This document shows, piece by piece, positions 6,659 through 12,707 of a stretch of 12,707 nt of DNA (the first letter of the stretch is position 1; each line of letters opens with the position of its first letter). Source of the stretch: W589 sp964611805 (GTDB lineage Bacteria > Chloroflexota > Dehalococcoidia > Dehalococcoidales > Fen-1064). The notes beneath the pieces were generated by a model. The model ran no database searches. It was not told where the DNA came from and saw only the letters and a program-made list of their open reading frames with translations. Both the position numbers and the translations under genes were made by a program. The stretch covers positions 1 to 12,707 of the forward strand of contig CAZTBG010000055.1 in the NCBI GenBank assembly GCA_964611805.1, read 5' to 3'.

Positions 6659-6777
6659 GTAGCAGCGGGACGGCCGGTGTTGCAGCATTGTTGCAGACTA
6701 CGCAACTCATTGAACAATACAAGTTATATGGTCTGAGTGCCACATTCTACTAGTTTGTTACGCACCACGGACGATGG

Positions 6778-6970
6778 TTACGCTTGTATTGCCTTCTCGC
6801 CGATAACCTTGTGTTTAACCATTTCTGGATAGCAGCTGACGATATTCAGCCTGGTGTCTGCCTGTTCTTCGTATGCTTTCGCCTCAAGCCTCTTAAAGTC
6901 CTACATCCCTTTCTTTCAACTTCTCTAAATCATTGTTCTTTCTGCGTTTGCTCAAGAATAAATGGGTCAT
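6778..6970 (-). pseudogene. Decayed coding relic of unknown origin
   Basis: Just downstream of the ATPase gene on the same strand, two short open segments read like protein but in different frames: MTHLFLSKRRKNNDLEKLKE onward (6970 to about 6893) and DFKRLEAKAYEEQADTRL onward (6900 to the stop at 6778). Joined by a frameshift near 6900 they would give about 65 residues of charged helical protein. No ribosome-binding site was seen and no family is recognised. It may be the tail of a gene lost when this junction was rearranged; chance open frames are the alternative. Confidence 0.3.
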
Positions 6971-6990
6971 ATATCCAAGGCAAAACGTAA

Positions 6991-9750
6991 TTATGATTTG
7001 CTCTTAATCCGTTTAAAAAGCTTTAAACCCTCGAATATCACCAAAAAAACAGCTGCTGAACCAATAATAAACATCCAATCAGTAAAACTAATTGGCCCGA
7101 ATGCAAGAAAGGTACTAATATAAGGGCCATATATTATTAAAACAACCAGCCCCATAGAAATAACAATTGATATAAGTAATATTTTGTTGGAAAAGAAATT
7201 TTTGTTAAACAACGAAATACGCACTTCCCTTCGCTCGAGAATATTGACGAACTGGCAAAACACGATCGTGGCATAACTTAATGCGGTCGCTTTGAAATAC
7301 TGTATCGTGTTCACATCGTCAACAGTTAACGATATACCGCCGCGCTTCATGAATAGAAAGAAATTCAAGAACGCCAGTCCGCCGATGACAATTCCCATGA
7401 ATGTAATTTCAGAAGCGGAGCTCAGGTTTAACATGTGCTCCCTAAGCCTTCGTGGTGGTCGTGTCATAGTATCCTTTCCCGGCGGGTCAAACGTAAGCAG
7501 AGTAAGTGGCCCGATTTCTCCTAATAAATCAACAGCCAGAATCTGAGCCGCCAGAATAGGTATCGGATAATTACCCAGTGCAGCAGCCAGCAAACCCAAA
7601 AGTACCACCGCCAACTCCCCGACATTGGTTGTTAGCGAGGCAAAGACTGTTTTCTTCAAATTGGCATATATCGTTCTTCCTTCCTCAACAGCGCGAACGA
7701 GCGTGGAAAAATTATCATCTAGCAAAACAAGTCTCGATGCCTCTTTAGCAACATCATTTCCCCGCTGGCCCATGGCAACACCGATATGAGCTTTTTTGAG
7801 AGCGGGTGCATCGTTCACGCCGTCTCCTGTTACAGCAACGACTTCTCCTTGTTCTTCCAGCGTCTCAACGATGCGGAGTTTATCTCCCGGATCTACCCGG
7901 GAAAATATGATGTATTGATTTTCCTGTAGCAACTTCTTCAGCTTTCTTTCGTTCATTTTCTTCAGTTCCGTTCCGACAATCACTGGCGTCGATCTGCCGG
8001 GGTCTGGAAGACCTATTTCTCGACCGACTGCCTGTGCAGTTTCAGGATGGTCTCCCGTTAAGATAAAAACCCGAATGTGGGCTTTTTGAGCATCCTGAAT
8101 TGCCTCCTTCACGCCTTTTTTGGCTGGATCGATCATTGCCATAAGTCCCAGAAATGTTACATCCTTTTCTGCTTTTTCTCTTTCATACTCATTTTTTTGG
8201 GATTTTAATGAACGCCGGGCAATCGCCAGAACACGCATTCCATCTTCCGAATATTGCTCATTTAGTTTTTCAATTTCTTTCTTATGATTGGCTGTAATTT
8301 TGATATCTTTACCGCTTTTATAGATATATCTGCTGATGGAGAGAATACTGTTTGTGGACCCCTTCAAAGTCAGCGTTACCTCATCATCAATCTCTCTCAC
8401 CGAGCTCATCCGTCTGATTTCCGAATCAAAGGGGAACTCCTGAATCTCGGGATTTTCTTTATCTTCTTTTTTCGACCAAAAACCTGCTTTGGTGGATACG
8501 GTAATTAAGGCTGCTTCAGTCGGGTCACCAATAGCATGCCAGGATTTATGGGCCTTATCCGGTTTATGTATTCTGGCATTAGATGCCATGGTTGCCGCTT
8601 CCATAATGACTTCAAGTTCCCCGATTTGTTTTTTGCTCAAGGGTTTTTCATTCTCATTGAGTATTTCCCCTTTCGGCTCGTATCCGACACCGCTTACCAT
8701 ATATTTTTCGCCATTGAACCATATCGCTCTGACCGTCATTTCGTTTTGCGTTAATGTACCAGTCTTATCGGTACAAATGACCGTGGTGGAACCTAATGTT
8801 TCTACCGAAAGCAGACTTTTTACCACTACATTTCTACTGGCAAGCCGATTGCTGCCGGTAGAAAGCGCCACTGTTACCTGGGCTGGTAATGCCTGGGGCA
8901 CCATTGCCATAGCCACACCAATCGCATAGACCAAACTCATATACAAACTGAAATGCTGAATCTGGCCCAATATAAACAATCCAACACCGAGAATAACCAC
9001 TGCAATAGTCAATTGGTTAGCAAGGCGGCGTAATTCTCTCTGAAGCGGCGTCTTTATTGCACCCGCTTCTTCGGTCATTCCGGCAATCTTGCCTATTTCG
9101 GTATTCATGCCAGTCGCGACAACAACAGCGGTGGCATTTCCAATGGCGACTGTGGTACCAGCATAAGCCATATTCGTTCTGTCACCAATAGTGACATCCT
9201 CTTTTATGGGCTCAACTTGCTTTTCCTGAGGTACAGACTCTCCGGTTAAAGCAAAATCATTGGTCTTGAGACCGCTCACTTCAATCAGTCGCACATCTGC
9301 TGGCAGCTTATCTCCCTCATCTATCTTAATGATGTCTCCTGGAACAATATTCTCTTGGGATATCTCAGTTAAATCGCCAGCCCTGATGACTTTTGCAGGC
9401 GATGTAATCAGACTTTTTAAATTGTCAATAATTTTCCCCGCCCTGTATTCATGGAAAAAACCAATAACTCCATTCACTAAAACAATAATGAAGATAATTA
9501 TGCCATCTCTAGGATTCCCAATAAGAAAAGAGAGGATGCCTCCGATAATCAATATTAGAATCAGAAGCTCTTTAAATTGCGATAGAAGAATCAGCCATAC
9601 CGGGAGTTTTATTTTAGCTCTCAGTTCATTCTTGCCATATTTTCTTAGACGCCTGGCTGCTTCATTTTTGGATAAACCTTCATCTCTTGTTTTTAGAATT
9701 TCAAACACTTCTTCTACAGGTTTTTGATATAGAGCATTACTATCTGACAT
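6991..9750 (-). CDS. P2-like cation-transporting P-type ATPase
   Basis: A 919-residue ATP-driven cation pump of the SERCA/PMCA/Na,K-ATPase-like (P2) group, with about ten membrane helices. Present in order: N-terminal cation-ATPase domain (about 5-75); TGES of the actuator domain (169-172); CTDKTGTLT with phosphorylated Asp328; nucleotide-domain GDPTE (408-412) and KGS (463-465); TGDHPETA (565-572); hinge TGDGVNDAP (641-649). The M4 motif is PQALPA (285-290), with Gln286 where SERCA has the Ca-binding Glu of PEGLP. M5 keeps Asn709 and Glu712; M6 has Asp741 and Glu745 at the positions of SERCA Asn796 and Asp800 and Gly at that of Thr799. The ion therefore cannot be named. ATG 9750 has a modest GGAAG site 7 nt upstream. 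The gene is AT-richer than the heat-shock side, faces away from the fur-like gene across 352 nt, and may be controlled by that regulator (inference). Confidence 0.92.
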   Translation of the reverse strand: MSDSNALYQKPVEEVFEILKTRDEGLSKNEAARRLRKYGKNELRAKIKLPVWLILLSQFKELLILILIIGGILSFLIGNPRDGIIIFIIVLVNGVIGFFHEYRAGKIIDNLKSLITSPAKVIRAGDLTEISQENIVPGDIIKIDEGDKLPADVRLIEVSGLKTNDFALTGESVPQEKQVEPIKEDVTIGDRTNMAYAGTTVAIGNATAVVVATGMNTEIGKIAGMTEEAGAIKTPLQRELRRLANQLTIAVVILGVGLFILGQIQHFSLYMSLVYAIGVAMAMVPQALPAQVTVALSTGSNRLASRNVVVKSLLSVETLGSTTVICTDKTGTLTQNEMTVRAIWFNGEKYMVSGVGYEPKGEILNENEKPLSKKQIGELEVIMEAATMASNARIHKPDKAHKSWHAIGDPTEAALITVSTKAGFWSKKEDKENPEIQEFPFDSEIRRMSSVREIDDEVTLTLKGSTNSILSISRYIYKSGKDIKITANHKKEIEKLNEQYSEDGMRVLAIARRSLKSQKNEYEREKAEKDVTFLGLMAMIDPAKKGVKEAIQDAQKAHIRVFILTGDHPETAQAVGREIGLPDPGRSTPVIVGTELKKMNERKLKKLLQENQYIIFSRVDPGDKLRIVETLEEQGEVVAVTGDGVNDAPALKKAHIGVAMGQRGNDVAKEASRLVLLDDNFSTLVRAVEEGRTIYANLKKTVFASLTTNVGELAVVLLGLLAAALGNYPIPILAAQILAVDLLGEIGPLTLLTFDPPGKDTMTRPPRRLREHMLNLSSASEITFMGIVIGGLAFLNFFLFMKRGGISLTVDDVNTIQYFKATALSYATIVFCQFVNILERREVRISLFNKNFFSNKILLISIVISMGLVVLIIYGPYISTFLAFGPISFTDWMFIIGSAAVFLVIFEGLKLFKRIKSKS

Positions 9751-9823
9751 ATGTTTGCTTCCAATCGTTGGTACTTACTAACCGGATATCTACTTCGGTA
9801 CTAATTAACGCATTATTTATTAC

Positions 9824-9853
9824 ATTTTAGGTTATGGTTCAAATGACGGTCAA
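9824..9853 (-). promoter_or_regulatory. Candidate promoter of the P-type ATPase gene
   Basis: On the minus strand TTGACC (9848-9853), an 18-nt spacer and TAAAAT (9824-9829) match the sigma-70 consensus at 5 of 6 bases in each element. Transcription would begin near 9817, giving a leader of about 67 nt, unlike the leaderless starts seen elsewhere in the window. Confidence 0.55.
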
Positions 9854-9995
9854 TTGTTACAGGCAAGAATGAATTTGCTTCTACAGTTATACACCAATGA
9901 TGAGCTTGCTCTACCTCTAGAATGTGATGATAAACGTGGAAATTCTTGAAATAACAGGAAAAGGAAATCTCACGTCCATTCAAACTTCTTTTGTT

Positions 9996-10007
9996 ATATA
10001 CGTATAT
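9996..10007. promoter_or_regulatory. Perfect 12-bp palindrome in the ATPase/fur divergent region, possible operator
   Basis: ATATACGTATAT is its own reverse complement and is the most symmetric site in the 352-nt spacer between the divergent ATPase and fur-like genes. It lies about 55 nt upstream of the fur-like promoter and about 140 nt upstream of the ATPase promoter. It does not match the classic Fur box well. The rest of 9854-10061 holds nothing I recognise. Confidence 0.25.
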
Positions 10008-10061
10008 GTGAAAACCGCCAGATTATTTTTTCCCGTTATCCAACCTAGAGCGCCCGGTTTC

Positions 10062-10090
10062 TTGACAAAATAACTAGTAAGGTATACAAT
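10062..10090 (+). promoter_or_regulatory. Strong promoter of the fur-like gene cluster; predicted leaderless start
   Basis: A perfect -35 TTGACA (10062-10067), an ideal 17-nt spacer and TACAAT (10085-10090, 5 of 6). The predicted transcription start, near 10097, is at most 6 nt before ATG 10103 and coincides with an in-frame TTG at 10097. No Shine-Dalgarno sequence lies between. A GATAATGA string (10099-10106), resembling half of a Fur box, overlaps the start codon and could serve autoregulation. Confidence 0.78.
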
Positions 10091-10102
10091 TTTTAGTTGA
10101 TA

Positions 10103-10534
10103 ATGAGTCGCAATCTCAAGCCCAACAATCTAATTCAAGGTCATCCGCTAACAAACCAGCGGCGCCTGCTTCTGGAACTGCTACGTGATGCTGAAGGTCA
10201 TGTCGACGCCAAGGAGCTTTACCATCGTGCCAGTGTCATTGATGAATCTATTAGTCCAGCGACAGTATATCGCAGTCTCAACCTATTTAAGGAACTAGGG
10301 CTAGTTGACGAGATAAGATTGGGCAAGATTCGCTGTTATTACGAGATTAAGCAGTCACCGGGGCACCAGCACCTGGTCTGCCGTGGATGTGGCAAAGTGA
10401 TGGAATTTCAAAATCCCCACTTCCAGAAATTGATCAAGGCGGTGCGGAGGGAACAAGGGTTCAAGGTAACCAAAGCTGAGTTATATCTTGAGGGTTACTG
10501 TTCAGAGTGCAAGGAGGAGGAGAAAACACGGTGA
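10103..10534 (+). CDS. Fur-family metal/peroxide-responsive transcriptional regulator
   Basis: A 143-residue dimeric DNA-binding repressor of the Fur/PerR/Zur family. The N-terminal winged helix is visible (LTNQRRLLLELL at 16-27; SPATVYRSLNLFKELGLVDE at 51-70, recognition helix). The dimerisation domain has GHQHLVCRGCGKVMEF (87-102), with His88 and His90 and the first zinc pair Cys93/Cys96, and a C-terminal CSEC pair (Cys133/Cys136) completing a structural Zn-Cys4 site. Length is normal. Which signal it senses (iron, zinc, manganese or peroxide) cannot be read from the sequence. A TTG at 10097 would add two residues; ATG 10103 is preferred. It heads a same-strand cluster that includes two thioredoxin-family proteins and a putative zinc-binding protein, and is divergent from the ATPase gene, which favours a metal or redox role. 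Confidence 0.92.
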   Translation: MSRNLKPNNLIQGHPLTNQRRLLLELLRDAEGHVDAKELYHRASVIDESISPATVYRSLNLFKELGLVDEIRLGKIRCYYEIKQSPGHQHLVCRGCGKVMEFQNPHFQKLIKAVRREQGFKVTKAELYLEGYCSECKEEEKTR

Positions 10535-10559
10535 AATCCTGACCGCGGAAAGCAGTATC

Positions 10560-10844
10560 ATGAGCAGCATCCAGATTGATAGACTCTGCCAGAGTTGGCT
10601 ACGAAAGAACTATGGTGAGGCAATTGCGTCAGAATACACAACATACTCACTGGTGATTCCGATAGCGAACTCTCCTGAGCTTAACCGTGCGCTCGAAGAC
10701 CTCAAGCTGGAACTAAGTCTCTCCTTTGGCCCCAGGCAATCATTCGGAACCGCCGATTATTACGAAGCCAGAAAAAAGCTGGGCTTGCCTGACGACAGGG
10801 CTCCAGTACCGGATGTGTTCGTCAGGGCCTTTGCAACAAAGTAA
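10560..10844 (+). CDS. Conserved-looking hypothetical protein, 94 residues
   Basis: Not recognised. The product is soluble, with no membrane segment or signal peptide and a single Cys (Cys10), so a metal site is unlikely. It looks like a small alpha/beta protein: a helix (IDRLCQSWLRKNYGEAIA), a beta strand (YSLVIPI), a helix (ELNRALEDLKLELSLSF) and a C-terminal part with DYYEARKKLGLPDD and PVPDVFVRAF. It begins 25 nt after the fur-like stop, with a weak GGAAAG 7 nt before ATG 10560; the open frame extends to 10488 only by overlapping the fur-like gene. Same-strand spacing suggests co-transcription with the regulator. Confidence 0.65.
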   Translation: MSSIQIDRLCQSWLRKNYGEAIASEYTTYSLVIPIANSPELNRALEDLKLELSLSFGPRQSFGTADYYEARKKLGLPDDRAPVPDVFVRAFATK

Positions 10845-10923
10845 ACCGCGAACTGCTTTCACAGGAGACAATTACGAGCATTTGAGGTTAAGGGAGCCTT
10901 GTTGCCGAAAGGAAGATAGCGTG

Positions 10924-11289
10924 ATGATTGAGGTCAACGAACGAGATTTCGACAAGGAAGTGCTGGAATGTAAACTCCCTGTGTTCGCCTGCTTTACGAC
11001 TAGGTGGTGCCATTCTTGTTATCCCACCTGTCTTCTAGGTGATGACCTGGCGAATGAATATGAGGGCAGAGTGAAATTTGTGAAGGTCGATGTGGAGAAA
11101 ATCCCCCATGTCTTAGCCGGGTATCGCATTATTGCGGTGCCTACCATTATGATTTTCAAGGACTCTCAATCGGTGAAAACGCTCCTCGGTTTTCAGGATA
11201 AATGGTCACTGAGACCCCTGTTGAATAGTGTAATAAGCGAAAGTGATAGGCTCCCCGGCAGAAAATTGGGAACGACTGAGGCGCAGTAG
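10924..11289 (+). CDS. Thioredoxin-like protein with atypical WCHSC active site
   Basis: A 121-residue thioredoxin-fold protein, probably a cytoplasmic thiol-disulfide oxidoreductase. It shows the beta strand before the active site (LPVFACF), W28-C29-H30-S31-C32, the KFVKVDVEKIPHVLAGY segment and the cis-proline loop AVPTIMIF (Pro73). The active-site dipeptide is His-Ser rather than Gly-Pro; dipeptides with His, as in DsbA (CPHC), tend to make the motif more oxidising. A third cysteine, Cys36, follows four residues later (C-x2-C-x3-C). ATG 10924 has AAGGAAG 8 nt upstream; the open frame runs back to 10726 but overlaps the previous gene. A basic tail of about 15 residues follows the fold. It starts 79 nt after the preceding gene. 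Confidence 0.85.
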   Translation: MIEVNERDFDKEVLECKLPVFACFTTRWCHSCYPTCLLGDDLANEYEGRVKFVKVDVEKIPHVLAGYRIIAVPTIMIFKDSQSVKTLLGFQDKWSLRPLLNSVISESDRLPGRKLGTTEAQ

Positions 11290-11353
11290 TAATGAATAGG
11301 GTCAAGTAGTTCGTGAGAATCCAATCCAGCAGAGAGTCGACGAGGACAGTACC

Positions 11354-11428
11354 ATGTGGGCGAAGCGGAAGAATAAACTCAAGCCAGGCAAGAAAGTAAA
11401 GAATATGGGGAGGTTTGGCTGGAAGTAG
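11354..11428 (+). CDS. Possible 24-residue Lys-rich small protein
   Basis: ATG 11354 opens a 24-codon frame ending at TAG 11426-11428. The peptide starts MWAKRKNKLKPGKKVKNMG and ends RFGWK: ten Lys, two Arg, two Trp, no acidic residue. A GAGGA site stands about 7 nt upstream, and the stop lies 6 nt before the methyltransferase ATG, whose own GGAAG site (11421-11425) is inside this frame. That is the geometry of a translated leader or coupled small gene. The frame is too short for coding statistics and no family is recognised, so chance is quite possible. Confidence 0.35.
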   Translation: MWAKRKNKLKPGKKVKNMGRFGWK

Positions 11429-11434
11429 CCGTAA

Positions 11435-12049
11435 ATGGAAATTGAGTCGCTAGCCATCAAGGTACTAAAAAGAATAGGGATTAGGAGAGGCCAGACTGTA
11501 CTGGATTTTGGCTGTGGCTATGGAATATATACTATTCCGGTTGCCAAGATAGTTGGTGAGCAGGGAAGAGTGTATGCCTTGGACAAAGATAAGGAAGCCC
11601 TGGATACTCTTATGCAAAAAGCTAGGTCAGCGTGCTTGATAAACATAGAAAGGATGGAAACATCAGGGGAACCGGAGATCGAGCTAGCTGATGAGACTGT
11701 AGATGTGGTTCTTCTCTTTGATGTCTTTCATTCATTCTATTTCCCGCAGGCAAGTGAAAGAGGAAGACTGCTGGGTGAAATACGCAGGGTAATGAAACCC
11801 TCCGCCTTTCTCTCTATTTCAGTCTGGCCGAACCTGATAGAGACAGAGACTGAGGATGAGATAAAAAATGCAGACTTTCATTTGGGAAAGGAGATTCCTG
11901 AGACACTTACTGATGGTAATAAGAATATCGAAACGCGCAGAATTCTGAGTTTCGGGAAAGTCCGACATGTTCCTATGATAGCTGTGGTCTCACCAATTAA
12001 TGAAGAAGGCGGCACTGTGAGCAAAGTAGTAGAAGTTTACAGATCATAA
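11435..12049 (+). CDS. Class I SAM-dependent methyltransferase with an acquired C-terminal tail
   Basis: A 204-residue Rossmann-fold methyltransferase of unknown acceptor. Motif I is VLDFGCGYGIYTIPVA (22-37), motif II VYALDKDKEAL (46-56, Asp50 for the ribose), and the post-I/motif IV region VDVVLLFDVFHSF (89-101); LLGEIRRVMKPSAFLSISV is the usual strand-helix before beta-5. As I recall, relatives end soon after a segment like RRILSFGK (about 168-175). The further 29 residues here run into spacer and then into a relic of a thioredoxin gene start: the final VSKVVEVYRS equals a thioredoxin N-terminus. The start has GGAAG 9 nt upstream. Neighbouring thioredoxins and a zinc-binding protein suggest a thiol- or metal-linked methyl acceptor, but that is inference. 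Confidence 0.85.
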   Translation: MEIESLAIKVLKRIGIRRGQTVLDFGCGYGIYTIPVAKIVGEQGRVYALDKDKEALDTLMQKARSACLINIERMETSGEPEIELADETVDVVLLFDVFHSFYFPQASERGRLLGEIRRVMKPSAFLSISVWPNLIETETEDEIKNADFHLGKEIPETLTDGNKNIETRRILSFGKVRHVPMIAVVSPINEEGGTVSKVVEVYRS

Positions 12050-12090
12050 CTTTTCAAAACTTTGAGGAAGAGGTTTTAAGAGAGGGGTAA
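12006..12090 (+). pseudogene. Relic of a thioredoxin gene 5' end, including its ribosome-binding site
   Basis: This stretch aligns with the start of the intact thioredoxin gene at 12478-12538. AAGGCGG-CACT-GTG (12006-12019) matches AAGGAGG-CAAT-GTG there; GTGAGCAA then continues as coding for VSKVVEV; and CAAAACTTTGAGGAAGAGGT (12055-12074) matches with one difference, encoding QNFEEEV. The relic has about 11 extra bases (part of 12038-12054), which break the frame, and it stops at TAA 12088-12090 with no active-site region. The methyltransferase now terminates inside it, and the next gene's ribosome-binding site lies at its end. Confidence 0.7.
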
Positions 12091-12093
12091 AAC

Positions 12094-12459
12094 ATGCCTT
12101 ATAAACTTTTAATTTTCACCTGCTATGGCGGATGCGCAACAGGGGTTGCAGCATCCAAAGCTTGTATCAAGCTATGGGAGGAAAACTCGGGAGATGTGAA
12201 GATCGGATGCCTACCGGCTGTAATAGTGCCATGGAAGTTAAATGAAATCATGAAGTCAGAGAAACGAATTTTAATCGATGCCTGTGGTGTGCGATGTGGT
12301 GCAAAACTAATCGAGAGGGAGAGAATGACAGTAGACCGTTATGTCGAGCTTACCTCGGCACTTGGTATCAGAAAGGCAAAACAGTTACCTTCAAACGATT
12401 TAGAGGAGAGAGTCTACAGCACTATTCAGAAAGAAATACATGCTCTCTTAGGGCAATAA
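12094..12459 (+). CDS. Putative zinc-binding protein, DGC-domain family
   Basis: A 121-residue Cys-rich soluble protein of the DGC-domain type (the family named after an Asp-Gly-Cys motif and predicted to bind zinc). Key features are TCYGGCATGVAASKAC (9-24, Cys10, Cys14, Cys24), GCLPAVIV (Cys39) and ILIDACGVRCGAKLIE (59-74, Cys64 and Cys68), the last being the DGC-C-x3-C region with Ala in place of Gly. Six cysteines in the first 68 residues fit metal binding; the C-terminal third is helical and Cys-free. The biochemical role of the family is poorly known. A GAGGGG ribosome-binding site stands 6 nt before the ATG. The gene sits 44 nt after the methyltransferase and 28 nt before a thioredoxin, so one transcript is likely. 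Confidence 0.8.
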   Translation: MPYKLLIFTCYGGCATGVAASKACIKLWEENSGDVKIGCLPAVIVPWKLNEIMKSEKRILIDACGVRCGAKLIERERMTVDRYVELTSALGIRKAKQLPSNDLEERVYSTIQKEIHALLGQ

Positions 12460-12487
12460 TTATTGGCGGGAAAGAAAAGGAGGCAAT

Positions 12488-12707
12488 GTGAGCAAGATAG
12501 TGCAAATCACAGACCAAAATTTTGAGGAAGAGGTCCTAGGGTCAGACCTGCCCACAGAGGTTGATTTCTGGGCACCCTGGTGTGGCCCGTGCCAGATGGT
12601 TATACCAATATACGAAAAACTCTCCGAGGAGTATGAAGGCAAATTTAAATTCTGCATGATTAATGTGGATGAAAACCAGCGTACAGCAGCGAAATATCAG
12701 ATTATGA
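12488..12707 (+). CDS. Thioredoxin, N-terminal 73 residues; 3' part outside window
   Basis: A standard small thioredoxin that reduces disulfides in cytoplasmic proteins. Visible are the N-terminal VSKIVQITDQNFEEEVL, VDFWAPWCGPC with the canonical redox pair, the following helix and KFKFCMINVDENQRTAAKYQIM leading to the cis-proline loop, which is cut off. Translation starts at GTG 12488, overlapping an ATG-TGA pair, with a strong AGGAGG four bases upstream (about 12478-12483). It lies 28 nt after the DGC-type gene. Unlike the thioredoxin-like protein at 10924-11289 it has the usual WCGPC site, so the two probably do different jobs. A decayed copy of its 5' end lies at 12006-12090. Confidence 0.93.
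   Translation, partial: MSKIVQITDQNFEEEVLGSDLPTEVDFWAPWCGPCQMVIPIYEKLSEEYEGKFKFCMINVDENQRTAAKYQIM

Overview
This window looks like chromosomal DNA from an uncultured Chloroflexota bacterium, probably class Dehalococcoidia. The grounds are the hrcA-grpE-dnaK order behind a CIRCE operator, the style of the heat-shock proteins, and dispersed TCATTGCGAG...GCAATCTC-type repeats, which I recall from such genomes. The taxonomic call is inference; no rRNA gene is present.

Region 1 (1-2253, minus strand) is a class I heat-shock operon: hrcA (repressor), grpE (nucleotide exchange factor) and dnaK (Hsp70, cut by the window edge). A sigma-70-type promoter is followed directly by a variant CIRCE operator, TTAGCAGTC-N9-GACTGCTAA. 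The operator fixes the hrcA start at 2178, because a longer reading frame would begin inside it. Region 2 (2270-2938, plus) holds a divergent metallo-beta-lactamase-fold hydrolase with an Asp-to-Gly change in its metal motif. Region 3 (2998-6099, minus) is a 1,020-residue exported, membrane-anchored protein with about seven Asp-box (BNR) repeats, two fibronectin-type-III-like domains, a Pro/Glu-rich stalk and a C-terminal membrane helix.

Region 4 (6100-6990) is a gene-poor junction. It contains degenerate inverted and direct copies of the dispersed repeat, a 59-base 3' fragment of a tRNA-Lys(UUU) gene without its 5' half (a likely relic of integration), a small intrinsic terminator and a decayed coding relic. 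Region 5 (6991-9853, minus) is an AT-richer gene for a P2-like cation-pumping P-type ATPase with an unusual ion-site signature. Region 6 (10062-12707, plus) is a compact run headed by a Fur-family regulator: fur-like gene, a 94-residue unknown, a thioredoxin-like protein with a WCHSC active site, a possible 24-residue Lys-rich peptide, a class I SAM methyltransferase, a DGC-type putative zinc-binding protein and a standard WCGPC thioredoxin (cut by the window edge). It reads as a metal- or peroxide-responsive thiol/zinc module, but that function is inferred.

Two patterns go beyond gene naming. First, three of the five promoter-proximal genes (the hydrolase, the Asp-box protein and the Fur-like regulator) have near-consensus promoters whose predicted transcription starts fall within a few bases of the start codon, with no Shine-Dalgarno sequence. 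Most genes inside the operons have clear AGGAGG-like sites. This suggests leaderless mRNAs. Second, the 3' end of the methyltransferase gene and the following spacer contain a decayed copy of a thioredoxin gene 5' end, ribosome-binding site included. The methyltransferase therefore appears to have gained its last residues from a lost thioredoxin gene.
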